The position numbers and the translations under genes are program-made. From Dactylis glomerata (taxonomy: Eukaryota; Streptophyta; Magnoliopsida; Poales; Poaceae): 64,000 nucleotides of DNA. The notes below the pieces were generated by a model. That model saw nothing but the letters and a program-made list of their open reading frames with translations. It did not search any database and was not told the DNA's origin. Location of the stretch: assembly GCA_007115705.1 (NCBI GenBank), contig QXEO01000531.1, forward strand, positions 12,819,912 to 12,883,911. The letters run 5' to 3'. This document shows positions 54,468 to 64,000 of this stretch, in pieces (position 1 is the first letter of the stretch; each line of letters opens with the position of its first letter).

Positions 54468-57400
54468 TTTGAACACCTTGCAAGGGTTGTGCACTTTCAC
54501 CTTACGATTCATTTTATGCCCATACATAAAATGAAACGAGACCTTTTAGAAGAGAGGGCAACTAACTGGCAAGATCCGCTCCCAACCTATAATTCATCTA
54601 CCACCGTCTTCTTGCACACAAGTTGCACTCCCACATCTAATCAGTCAAGACAGAGCCCATAATGTCATAAGGCTGCACTGGAAGTACACTAAGCATGGAA
54701 GACATAGCCATCTCTTTGTTCCTGGGTGGCAAACCACAAGTGAACGCCTAGGCAGCAACTACACAAAGTGTAGCCCCAGGTCGCCACTCAACATCGCCTC
54801 CATCATCAAACCAATCCACCTAGGTGTTTCATTTTAGTTGAAGTTCTTAATTTGTTCACAAAACACTTTTGCAAGTGATCAAGGCACGGCATCAATATTT
54901 TTCAAAGTATTTAGCATTCTAACAGGTGGGGTCTTGAGGGATTGCTACACACTACTAGGATCTAAGCATTTGATAAAACAGTTGAATAAATCACCTATCA
55001 TGCATACTACAAGAGGTGAATACACTAATGCATAAATAAAATGGGTAAAGGGACATGTGTGTCACTTGCCTTTTTTGAAGATCACGACGTTTCACTTCTC
55101 TCAACTAAGCACGTAGCTCTTCGCACAAACTATAGCACAGAAATAACATAACATAAACATTCCATACAACACAATCAAACAAACAGACAAACGAAAAGTG
55201 TTTGTTTAACAATTTAGATTTATTGAGATGTTATGACAAGAAAGATATGGTAAAGGGGTCATGATTTGTGAGATATGAATTTGAGAGCTTAGCTCGGGAA
55301 GATCAATATGATTTGAGAGAGAATTGGGCTAGGCATAATATAATTGATGAAGTTTTTATGCTTTATCAAAGCATATAAGAGTTTTAGGAATAGCTCATGT
55401 GTAATAGATTACACAAGAGTCAATTTGTGCAATTACAACACTATTGAGTAAATGTGATAACAATTACTCTTAAATAGCATCTATCACACTTAGGAATTAG
55501 GCTAGGTTTTGAGAATGCTTGAAATACTCAATTAGCACATTTGCAAGTTGAATAGTTCAATACATGTGAACAAAACTAGGTAGGCATTGGATTGGGTATG
55601 AATGATTGATCCTCCAAGATTACAATGTAATGATAATAATCCTGGGCTTGGCATAGGCATGAATAGAGTTTAGAATAACTCATGTGAATATATTCACATA
55701 GGTATAGAATAGTGCAACAGAACACTACTGAATAAAGTGTGACAACACTTATTCATAATAGTATAAGTTACACATAGGATTGGGTGTGTATGATTGATAT
55801 TTGAGGACATGGCTCAAATGGTTCATTGATCAACATGGTGTATAACACATACTATGGTATGGGTTATAGCAACACCATATTAACAAAATCTAGTTTTGAG
55901 ATGAATTCATATTCTACTCAAGTAGCACAATTGCAATTTGAATATATATATATGAATTAGACAAAATATAATGAGTTGAGATCCTTGTGCTTTATTAAAG
56001 CATATTGAAACTTGGAATATCTCATGTGGGTAAATCACATAAGAGACAAAATAGTGCAATAGCAATACTATTGAATAAGTGTGACAACAACTATTCTTAA
56101 ATAGTATATATTGCACTTAAGCTTAGGCTAGGATTTTTATTACATTGAAGTACTCAATTAACTCAAATGCAAATTGAATAGTTCAATGCAAGGCTAAGAT
56201 TGAGGAAACATGAGTAAATGGCTATAGGTAATGGATATGTATAGATGATGTTTGAAAACATGGCTTAAGGTTCCTAATGAGTAAATGGGATTGGGTTAAG
56301 TACTATGATGTTGATTTGATCAATACCATAGTAGCAAAGGTAGAAACTAAGATTGAAAGTATCACACTTTACTCAAATGACACATTTGTAATTTGAATAA
56401 GTGTGAACTAGACATGATGTACCTAGATGGATATGACATTGGATCAAAGTGATCTCAAGATGATATTTGATAGCTAGGTATGATCATAGGGTTTTCTAAA
56501 GTAGAAGGAATCATTGATTGAAATAGAAACAGAATTAATCTATATAGGAATACTCAAATTCTCATATTAGAATTTGAATAATTGTGACATGGTTCAAGAA
56601 ATTATGGGAGTGATGCTACTGGATAGCTTGCAGTAATACAAAGTCACTGCAATTGGAATCACTCTAAAATAAATTTTAGAACTCAAGATATGGTCAAATT
56701 AGTGATTTGGATAGATTTGAATGCACAAAGTGTGTGCACGTATCAAATTTGGATTTTCTTGATCCTATGATGTTCTACATGTTGAGAGGATTCCAAAGAC
56801 TACAAATTTGTAATTTTTGGATAGACAGAATAGAAGATATGAATTAATCAAACTAGCAGAAGGTTTGATTCCAATTTGAAAATAGTTTCAAATTGAACCC
56901 ACAAAATATAAGATATTATTGTACTATTGGATTCTAGATATTCTAAGGATTCCAACGGTATATCATTTGTGATTTTTGGATACAGGAATCAGAAGTTATG
57001 AATTTTCAAAGATTCAATTGAAATCTGATCTGAAATTTCTATCTGAATCGGTTTAATTCGAAACAGGGCTACGTGGCGCTTTCTGATTGGAAGATACCGA
57101 TTCGGTTGGATAGTGATTCTGGGCCGCCAGATTTAAAGTGGATCGGATGGACTGGATTGCACCGTACATGTTCGGTTAAGTTATTGGATCTGGACAGTCA
57201 GATCCAAATCGGACGGCTACGATTTAAAGTGGAGAGCTCACCTGGTGGCTAGGGTTAGGGTTTCGTGGCGCCGGTGAGAAATTCCGTCGAGAGCACCCTG
57301 GTGGTTGATCTCCGGCGAGTTCTGGTGGTCGGCGACGGCTATGGAGATGCAGACGAGATGCGGGAGACGATGGCGAACTCGGGCATTTGATCTACGGCGT

Positions 57401-58528
57401 CGGATTTGTCCCGAGGCGAAGCAGGAGGGTGACTGGAGACGGCAGGGCGTCGGTGAGCTTCGGCCACTCGTCGTTTTGCTTGTTTCTCTACGAGTTAGAA
57501 CCAACAGAAGGCATCAGGGGATGCGCCAGGTTATGGGAAGGACAACGGAACTGGATAGAGGAGGAGGGGTACCGGCGGTTCGTCGGATTCGATGGTTTAC
57601 TGTGACGGGTGCTGCGGACTCCGGCAAGCTATTTCGGCAGCCTGGGGGCGATTTGAGTCAAGATCCGAGGGGGAAAATGGAGAGGGAGTCGAGGGCTATT
57701 TATAGGTGTGGCCGGGGCGTCGAATTAAGCGGGCAGTGAAGGGAATTGAAGGGGGGATTAATCGGGGAGGAAACGGTCTCCGGGCGTGATCTCCGGTCCA
57801 GGGAGGAAGACGGTGATGTGGCTCTGGCTGGGGGGTCCCACACGTCAGCGAGGGGAGGAGAGGAGCAGGGTACCGGTTCGGGATGCCCGGGTGGGCCGTG
57901 GGCCTCCTCTGAAGCTGGGCCGAATGGCTTCCCCGGGGCCGATTTCATATTTTTCTTTTCTTTTCTTCTTTTCTTTTTCTGTTTTCTTTATTTCTTCATA
58001 ACTTTTGCATTTGTTACTCAAATGACTTCAAACCAATTTGTAAAATTTTCTAAAATTCCAAGCAACATTCCAGAACAGTAACAAACATGTTTTCAGAACC
58101 AAAAAAAGATTTTTAATAAAAGGTCTTAATTGAGCCTAATGGCTTTGCTTGCATGAAATGATAGAAATAGAGTTTGAACTCTATTCTTTCTAAAAATAGT
58201 AAAATAATAGTTTATAAAATAATGATCAAGAAACACACTCAATTATGGTTTGAAAAAGCAACCCATATTGAATAAAGCAATTTTTGTAAAACAATCTTTT
58301 GCAAGCAAGCTTGCATAGAGCTGATTAAAAGCAAGAAAATAATATTTTGATTTTAGGTTTTTCTCAAAGAGGTTCCTTAAGAAAATAATAGAAAGTTTAA
58401 AATACTTTTCTAATAAATCTTTCAAATAGACTCAAAAAGTTTTAAATCTTTGTGAATTTTCAATCAACACAAGCAAAACAAAAGCAAAAAAATTCCCCCA
58501 AAATTTGACAAAATCTTGGGATGTTAGA

Positions 58529-59905
58529 GTTGGCTTGAAAAGATGCCCCATGGATCACTACGGGTACCCCTTCACAGCATAAATGGGCCTTAACTTGGGA
58601 TCCTGGAATTTGCACTATCATTTTGCGTGCCATTTGAGTCGCGGTCAACCCTCCCGCGGCCACAAATGTCTCAGTGACAAACGAATGTGAAGCACCCGAA
58701 TCAAACAAGACCTTTGCGGGGACTGAGTTGATGAGAAACGTACCAAGGACAACATCAGGAGCTTCGGCTGCTTCCTCAGTGGTGACATGGTTCAGGCGGC
58801 CTCGTGCAGTATTGGCTTGGTTCTTTGAATTCTTCCCAGTGGGTCCACGGCCTTGACCCTGGTTGGGTCTCGGCGCGCTGAGGCTTGGTGCAGAGGGCTT
58901 CTTCAGAGGGCACTCCTGGGAGAAGTGACCTGGCTGGCCACAAGTGTAACATCCACTGCCCTGGCTTCGGTTGGTGGGGTTGAATGTGTTGCGGTTACCT
59001 CCAGAAGAATTTCCGCCGGTGAGGCGGTTGCTGGAGTATTGACGGTTTGGGTTGTTGGGCCTTGGGGCTTGAGAGGCAAACCTCTGAGGGGGTGGCGCAG
59101 ACCTTGACGGGGGCATGCTATGGGACCTTTGATTGCTTGGGCCTCCCTGACTCATCATCCATCTCTTGCGGCTTTCACGGGCAGCCTTGTTCTTGTCTTC
59201 AACCATTATGGCGGCATCCACCATGGCTTCTATGTCGGGATAGTGCACAGCTACAAGGTAGGTCTGCAGCTCCTCTTGCAGTCCATTGAGGAACCGCTCT
59301 CTTTTCTTCTCATCGGTGTCGATGTCATTGGGTGCATACCTTCCCTAGGTGATGAACTTGTCAAGATACTCGGGGACACTCATTCCTCCTTGCTTTAGAT
59401 TGAGGAACTTATCCCTCATGATCTTGATGAGTCCAGTGGGAACATGGGCCTTGCGAAACTTGGTCTTCAATGCTTCCCAAGTCATCACTTGACCCTCGGG
59501 CTGCATGGCGCGGACATTCTCCCACCATGCTCCAGCTGTTCCGGCTAGGAAGTGAGTGGCGTACAGTACCTTCTCATTTGCTCCAACTCCGGCATACTCT
59601 AACTTGTTCTCGATGGTCCTAAGCCAATCGTCAGCATCCAGTGGCTCGGTAGACTTAGAGGAAATTGGGGGATTGGAATTCTGGAAATCCCTAAGCTTGC
59701 TTTGGGGCTCATCATTGGCATTGCCACCATGGTTGTTGTGGTTGGTGGCCATCTGGGCGAGGTGCTGGAGTGTGGCTAAGTTGGCCTGGTGCTCAGCGTG
59801 GGCGGCTTCGCGGTCTTCTAGCATGAGCTGAACCAATTGCTCCATGCTGGGCTCAGGTGGTGGGCGTGGGTTGCTGCTAGTATGGCCTCGAGTTTTCGGA
59901 GCCAT
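58529..59905 (-). pseudogene. C2 gag and first half of protease
   Basis: Start ATG at 59905. The N-terminus has a coiled stretch with Met-Glu-Gln-Leu-Val-Gln-Leu-Met. The capsid domain follows (Trp-Leu-Arg-Thr-Ile-Glu-Asn-Lys-Leu, Ala-Trp-Trp-Glu-Asn), then a TAG stop at about 59345 in an otherwise continuous frame. A Pro/Ser/Asn-rich linker leads to a zinc knuckle Cys-Tyr-Thr-Cys-Gly-Gln-Pro-Gly-His-Phe-x3-Cys (about 58930) and a protease with Phe-Asp-Ser-Gly-Ala-Ser (about 58705). It runs into the LARD at 58528 and resumes at 46284. It encodes particle and maturation proteins, here inactivated. Confidence 0.85.
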
Positions 59906-60233
59906 TCTGGAGAGAAGTTCATCTTGTGAGATACAACAACATTTTTAAATGCAGGGGAAATAAGTTGTGCAACATGACATGGAAGGAAATCATAAGAAAC
60001 ATAGCTACACCAATATCCATAGGCATACATCATCAACCATAGTCAACCAAGTCCATCACATGCATACAAACATACAAAAGAGGTGCCAATATAAGTCTAG
60101 CACACATACCACGAGGTCTCATGCAACGCACACCAAATGGTTTCAGCAGAACCATGCACATCATACGCAAAAGGGGTCGGGTAGTCCTACTCGATACGCA
60201 ACATCCTAAGTGAAGTAGCAGTGCGCCGGGTAC

Positions 60234-61091
60234 CTACTCGTCGGCGCTGACATGGGGAACAACCTCCTCGGGGTCCTCCTCACTCGGGGTCGCGGGAGCG
60301 TAGAAGTCCATGATAGCGTCGCGGTCATCACCGCCGTCACTACCACGGTCGTCATCGTCCGTGCTCGCGGGCTCCTCGTCGTAGGCCTCCTGGTGGTCAT
60401 CGTCACGGCCAAGTACCTCCTCATTCTCCTTGCGGAGCTCGGCGGTCTCCTCCTCTAGCTCAGATACGTGGCTCTCAAGCGAAGCTAGGTGATCCTCCAG
60501 ATCACAAACGCGCTGACGCAGAGCCCTGTTCCTCTTCACGATCCTCCTCTTGGCAGCGAGGAGATGGTGACGAGAGAAAATGGACTCCTGGAGGTCCTCA
60601 CGAAGAACGGCCAACTCCAGGCCTCGCTTGTCGGCAACCATACGGACATGGTCCAGCTGCCCCTGGGTGTGGTGCAGCAGGGCCTCCGTGTGGCAAAGGT
60701 GGCGACTGAAAGGAGTGTGAACGGCGGCCTGGTGAGGAAAACCGTCGGAGTCGACTCGCCCGTAGTGCTTGTAGCGAGTGCCGAGAAGGTCGTCGTAGTG
60801 GAGGTGGACGAGGCGCGAGATAGCGTGTCGCAGAACACGCATGAGTCCATCGCCCCAAGTGCGCTCGATCACCTCGAACGTGAACTCCTGAGAAGTCGGC
60901 GGGACCTCCTTCCCGCGGACCTGGCAAATGACCCGGTACGCCAACTCTCGGGTACCCTCCTCAAACAAACGGTAACCCCGCACCTCGGGGCGCGGGCGTC
61001 CGAGGCACGCGGCCAACTCCACCAGGTCGCGCTCAAAGACGAGCACGTCCTCGTGGGTACCAACCTGATGGTGTGCAGTAGGAGCGTCCAT
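60234..61091 (-). CDS. C2 pre-gag ORF with coiled coil, 285 aa
   Basis: An intact frame from ATG 61091 to the stop at 60234, between primer site and gag. The N-terminal half (about 1-135) is globular, with Val-Phe-Glu-Arg-Asp-Leu-Val-Glu-Leu, Glu-Phe-Thr-Phe-Glu-Val and Ala-Ile-Ser-Arg-Leu...His-Tyr...Tyr-Gly-Arg-Val-Asp-Ser-Asp-Gly. The motifs and their spacing match the C1 pre-gag ORF. A coiled coil spans about 140-225. The C-terminus is very acidic (Asp/Glu-rich, about 230-285). There is no signal peptide, zinc finger or enzyme motif. It is G/C-rich relative to its surroundings. Extra ORFs upstream of gag are known in some plant LTR elements; this one I do not recognise. Confidence 0.75.
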   Translation of the reverse strand: MDAPTAHHQVGTHEDVLVFERDLVELAACLGRPRPEVRGYRLFEEGTRELAYRVICQVRGKEVPPTSQEFTFEVIERTWGDGLMRVLRHAISRLVHLHYDDLLGTRYKHYGRVDSDGFPHQAAVHTPFSRHLCHTEALLHHTQGQLDHVRMVADKRGLELAVLREDLQESIFSRHHLLAAKRRIVKRNRALRQRVCDLEDHLASLESHVSELEEETAELRKENEEVLGRDDDHQEAYDEEPASTDDDDRGSDGGDDRDAIMDFYAPATPSEEDPEEVVPHVSADE

Positions 61092-61331
61092 CTACACAAA
61101 ATTTTAAGGTAGGTTGAGTTAATAACTTACCCAAGTGTGCAATATTTTAAATACAGTAAAAACTTGAATTAAGATGCAAGTAATTCTAAATGCTTAAAGA
61201 ATAAGGGAAGAGATGAGAGCAATATATATTTACCTTATATATATTAAGCCATCTCTTTTAGTTTTTAGTAGTAAAAATATCTTTTGGTCCTGTCTAACGC
61301 CCATGCTAACTAAGGTCTCCTAAGGTCAAGA
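61092..61331 (-). other. C2 leader between primer site and pre-gag ORF
   Basis: About 240 nt of A/T-rich sequence with no gene. Confidence 0.5.
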
Positions 61332-61346
61332 TGGCTGTGATACCAA
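61332..61346 (-). promoter_or_regulatory. C2 primer binding site, tRNA-iMet-like
   Basis: The minus strand reads TTGGTATCACAGCCA, one change from TGGTATCAGAGCCA, three bases after the LTR end (61350). Confidence 0.75.
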
Positions 61347-61704
61347 CTCTGTGGGGACCCCGGTTTACCATCCGGAATTCCCGTTATGCATACAATTCAT
61401 GATCCCAGGAAGACCGTCATGAATCCACGTAACAGAGTTGGCATTACAGAGTACATCATCCATTACATAAATAAGTCGTTTAGTCTTACATGGCCACTTG
61501 GCCGAATTCAAATGCCTCGCAGGGCAAGTTCACTAAACATAGCAGCGGTAACACAGATAGCGTCGGTAGCCCGGGTCATGCCTCTACCCTACAGGCGACT
61601 GACCGGGAGACGGATCCTAGTTTGCACCGGCGTCGTCGAACTCCTCACCATCATCTTCGTAGTCTTCATAATCTGGCCAAGTTAATAGCCAGGGACAAAG
61701 CCGT

Positions 61705-61727
61705 GAGTACATTTTGGAATTGTACTT
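61705..61727. promoter_or_regulatory. Hairpin in C2 LTR
   Basis: GAGTAC, an 11-base loop, then GTACTT, about 355 nt from the LTR 3' end and followed by GCAAACCACC. The outer pair is a G-T wobble in one strand. Confidence 0.5.
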
Positions 61728-61946
61728 GCAAACCACCTAAGAGGGGAACAAGATTGCATGCTATTTGGTTGTAGCAAGAAAAGTTGGTTTGAGGCTAGTG
61801 CTCAATCCTAACTATAGTTTCTCGTATCAATATAGCATGTCATACGACATCTCTATATCCTTATTAAAGAAGAGTTTTTGGTAAAGCATCTTTAGAAAAG
61901 CACTAGGAATGGGGGAACTCATTTTCAAGAGAAGAGCCAGGGTCAA

Positions 61947-62075
61947 TTAAATATGACCACCATTCTTATTAATCTCGGTCAATCGCACATGACCACCTCC
62001 AACCTTCGGTAGTACCCTGCAAGTACTCTGAACCACCTCTGTGCCAAGGCAGTACCCTCCGAGTACTCTGAGCCG
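61947..62075. repeat. Hairpin array in C2 LTR
   Basis: Two GGTCA...TGACC hairpins (about 61948 and 61978) and two AGTAC...GTACT hairpins (about 62010 and 62048). They occupy the slot held by unrelated hairpin arrays in the other LTR families. Confidence 0.55.
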
Positions 62076-62174
62076 GCACCAATTTCCTTCTTTCCCGAAA
62101 ACACTTTTGTAAAACCAAAACTTGACATTGGGTTAGGCAACAGCCAGTTCAACCGTCCATATCCGAGGACTCGG

Positions 62175-62186
62175 CTATTCGAATAG
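62175..62186. promoter_or_regulatory. 12-bp palindrome CTATTCGAATAG in C2 LTR
   Basis: Perfect palindrome within CCGAGGACTCGG ... GCAGAGGTTGTACACTTT. It is the third sequence version of the site. Confidence 0.7.
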
Positions 62187-64000
62187 TTTTACACTCTGCA
62201 GAGGTTGTACACTTTACCCACACCATCCGATAAATCCGCCGGGATACCACCACGGACCGTCATACACAAGTATGCGGGGTTCGGATAATCGATCATAGCC
62301 TTCCATCTATCCAACTTAATACGGGCGCCTACCCTGTGGAGTATACATCCCCGGTAAACCCTGGCCGTCTACCTCTGCCGAGCGTAGTTCCAGTGCCACG
62401 GCGGGAGAAACCCAAGTGTCTTCCGGACGGGTAGCCTATTGGTGGGCCCGCTACACTGTTGCCCACCACTTGCGACAACCCGGATTCCAGGGTCCTACAA
62501 ACCCTTATATAGTGTGAGGCTCCCCGTACTAAGGCAGATAAACTTCGAACTAAGCCCCGTCCCATACCGTGGTAATGTGGTTGCACGGATTAAATTGCCC
62601 CGGGTGAATACATAATCACCAATGCCTTTTCTTGGAAAACCACCAACTTCTTTCCTTTCATAACCCAATTTCCATTTGTCCCAAAACTCCTTTAGAAAGC
62701 ATTTCAGTGGAGTAGATACTACACCAAGGTTTTCGAAAACACTTTTGAAATCTTTTCCCAGAGTGTCTCCCCATCCTAGAGTTTTTGGCTCCACTAGAAG
62801 TTTCCCAACGGCTTTGCTGCTAATCAACAAGCCACTAATTGCAAGGGTAAAGAACAGGTGTTCAACAGGGTCATCTCGAAGGATGATAATAAGTGGCTTG
62901 TGGAGCTTAAGCCGACAGTAATTGCTACAAGGAATATAGCAATCTAAAAAAAAACATGCACTTTAATAAAACAGTAAGAGACATGCAGCAGGTATAATTA
63001 GGATTCAGATATGCATCAAGTTAGGTGGCTTGCCTTGGTTGGCTTGTCCCTGATCCTCTTCTTCCTGGTACTCGTACACTTCACCCTCCTCGGTACACTC
63101 CTCGTTCGGTTCTATCGTCGGAGAGTAATAACACACAGTAAATATACAAGCATACATGATTCACACACATTCAGCACACAATACCACACCATCAAAGAAT
63201 ATCAGAAACAAACAAGCTTAGAAAATAAAACAGGTCTTTATAGGTTTTTAATTAGCCATTAAGCCTATTAGAACTAGGGTTTTCCTTGTTTTATGAAACA
63301 CAACCACACAACATTCCAACGAAGCATGCAAGCATCAAATTTGACCAAACAGCATACTTATCACACTTGGAGGTTGATAACAATCTTAAGAACCACTCAA
63401 GGTGGGTTTTTACTGAAACGTAATTTGTGGCTAATTTCTTAAGAATTAAACAATAGCAAAATAACACTAGAGTACCAAATTATTCCTCAGATAATCTCTG
63501 TTATTCAGAAAAATATGAGGTCAAGTGCTCTGGAAAGCTCTTCGAGAACACAATCCAACAAAGTTGGATTCAGCACAAAATTCTACTTTTACTGCAAGTG
63601 GTGATTTTCCTAAGATTAACTACACACTATGCCATTTTAATTACTACTGCAAGAATATAAGTCCTAAAATAGCAAAACCAGTGAGTAAAGCAAGATGTTA
63701 TACTAAGCTATTACTGAAAATTTGATTCATCCATTTTCAGTACATAAAACTCAATCTATGGAATTAAGTGCGAAAATAGGCTAATAACACACCAATAATT
63801 ATCTTTCTATCTACATTACTCCTAGAGCTATGAGACCTATGCCATCTGAAGGTCAATAACTTAAGCTACTCATAGCAACTTGAATCAGAAAATTTGAACA
63901 TGTAGGGAATTTTTGGTGGATTTTACAAACTCACAGATAATATGAAAACAGTAAACAGATTTCTAAAAAAACAAGAAGACGGGCCGGATCCGATCTGGCC

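Larger units (their letters stand above)
46285..58528 (-). mobile_element. LARD: large non-autonomous LTR retrotransposon, 12.2 kb
   Basis: Two LTRs of about 4.87 kb flank only about 2.5 kb of internal DNA with a primer site and polypurine tract but no gag or pol. A perfect 5-bp target duplication GTTGG lies at 46280-46284 and 58529-58533. By eye the LTRs differ at about fifty positions (about 99% identical), so the insertion is recent. The LTR ends (TGTAACATCCC...) and primer site match those of C1, so a chromovirus of that type probably mobilises it. It splits the protease of C2. Confidence 0.9.
53656..58528 (-). repeat. LARD 5' LTR (right copy), 4873 bp
   Basis: Same structure as the left copy. 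Its outer terminus is mutated (TGTTAGA on the plus strand instead of TGTTACA). It carries the hairpin at 53957-53974, hairpin repeat units at 54127-54362, the palindrome at 54456-54467 and a TATA box at 57696-57705. Confidence 0.95.
44809..64000 (-). mobile_element. Chromovirus-like Gypsy element C2, interrupted
   Basis: Minus-strand order: 5' LTR (61350 to beyond the window), primer site, pre-gag ORF, gag-protease start, LARD insertion (46285-58528), protease end, RT, RNase H. It is cut at 44809 by the Copia element, so integrase and the 3' LTR are missing. Gag, linker and RT are close relatives of C1. Confidence 0.85.
61350..64000 (-). repeat. C2 5' LTR, cut by the window edge
   Basis: On the minus strand it ends GGTCCCCACA at 61350. 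The start is beyond 64000, so the LTR is longer than 2.65 kb. It contains the hairpin (61705-61727), four different hairpins between 61947 and 62075, and the palindrome (62175-62186). No coding frame is supported. Confidence 0.8.

Noticed and set aside
60252..61112. Plus-strand frames opposite the C2 pre-gag ORF (one of 207 codons)
   Set aside because: Shadows of the intact G/C-rich minus-strand ORF, with no match between C1 and C2.
1..64000. CRISPR arrays, rRNA genes, bacterial operons or host plant genes
   Set aside because: No spacer-repeat arrays, rRNA motifs or host-type intron-exon genes outside TE contexts were seen. Every long frame belongs to a TE or is a shadow.

Overview
The window is plant nuclear DNA made almost entirely of nested transposable elements. 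I found no host gene, rRNA, CRISPR array or functional tRNA. The families point to a Pooideae grass (Triticeae or a relative such as oat): an Athila-type LTR starting TGATACGTCTC with a tRNA-Asp primer site, a BARE1/Angela-type Copia LTR (TGTTGGAATTATGCCC), CACTA transposons, Tat-lineage Gypsy elements with dual RNase H and antisense genes, and chromovirus-type Gypsy LTRs starting TGTAACATCCCAA. Lineage names come from motif recognition, not from a database search.

Layout, left to right. (1) 1-2914: one LTR and the start of the internal domain of a minus-strand Athila-like element that runs off the left edge. (2) 2915-3418: a scrap of a Tat-type antisense gene. (3) 3419-14757: a CACTA transposon with its left terminus, subterminal repeats, a SINE and a broken six-exon TNPA-like gene. 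It is split by chromovirus C1 (4165-11902, minus strand, 3' end lost). (4) 14758-26571: Tat-lineage element T1 (minus strand) with a 3' LTR, a plus-strand antisense AT-hook/B3-like gene and a decayed pol. Its integrase is split by a plus-strand solo LTR (18916-23818, TSD ATATC), and its right end is cut by a minus-strand LTR (26572-29233). (5) 29234-44808: a decayed Copia element (plus strand). A complete 9.1-kb Tat-like element T2 (33091-42167, TSD ATGAT) sits in the codons of its protease active site. (6) 44809-64000: chromovirus C2 (minus strand), whose protease region is interrupted by a complete 12.2-kb non-autonomous element (LARD, 46285-58528, TSD GTTGG) with 4.87-kb LTRs and only 2.5 kb of internal DNA.

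How the parts work together. Autonomous Gypsy and Copia elements supply gag, protease, RT, RNase H and integrase. T2 keeps only gag-protease plus antisense genes, and the LARD keeps only LTRs, primer site, polypurine tract and an unknown ORF, so both must borrow enzymes from relatives. Nearly every coding region carries stops or frameshifts. T2 and the LARD are the youngest-looking insertions (LTR pairs about 97% and 99% identical by eye).

The most interesting signals are not ordinary genes. All six chromovirus-type LTRs carry a perfect 12-bp palindrome at the same place. It exists in three different sequences, each still a perfect palindrome. They also carry a small hairpin 300-355 nt from the LTR 3' end whose stem shows a compensatory change. 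C1 and C2 share a conserved ORF between primer site and gag with a coiled-coil tail. T1 and T2 carry quite different genes antisense to their own transcripts.
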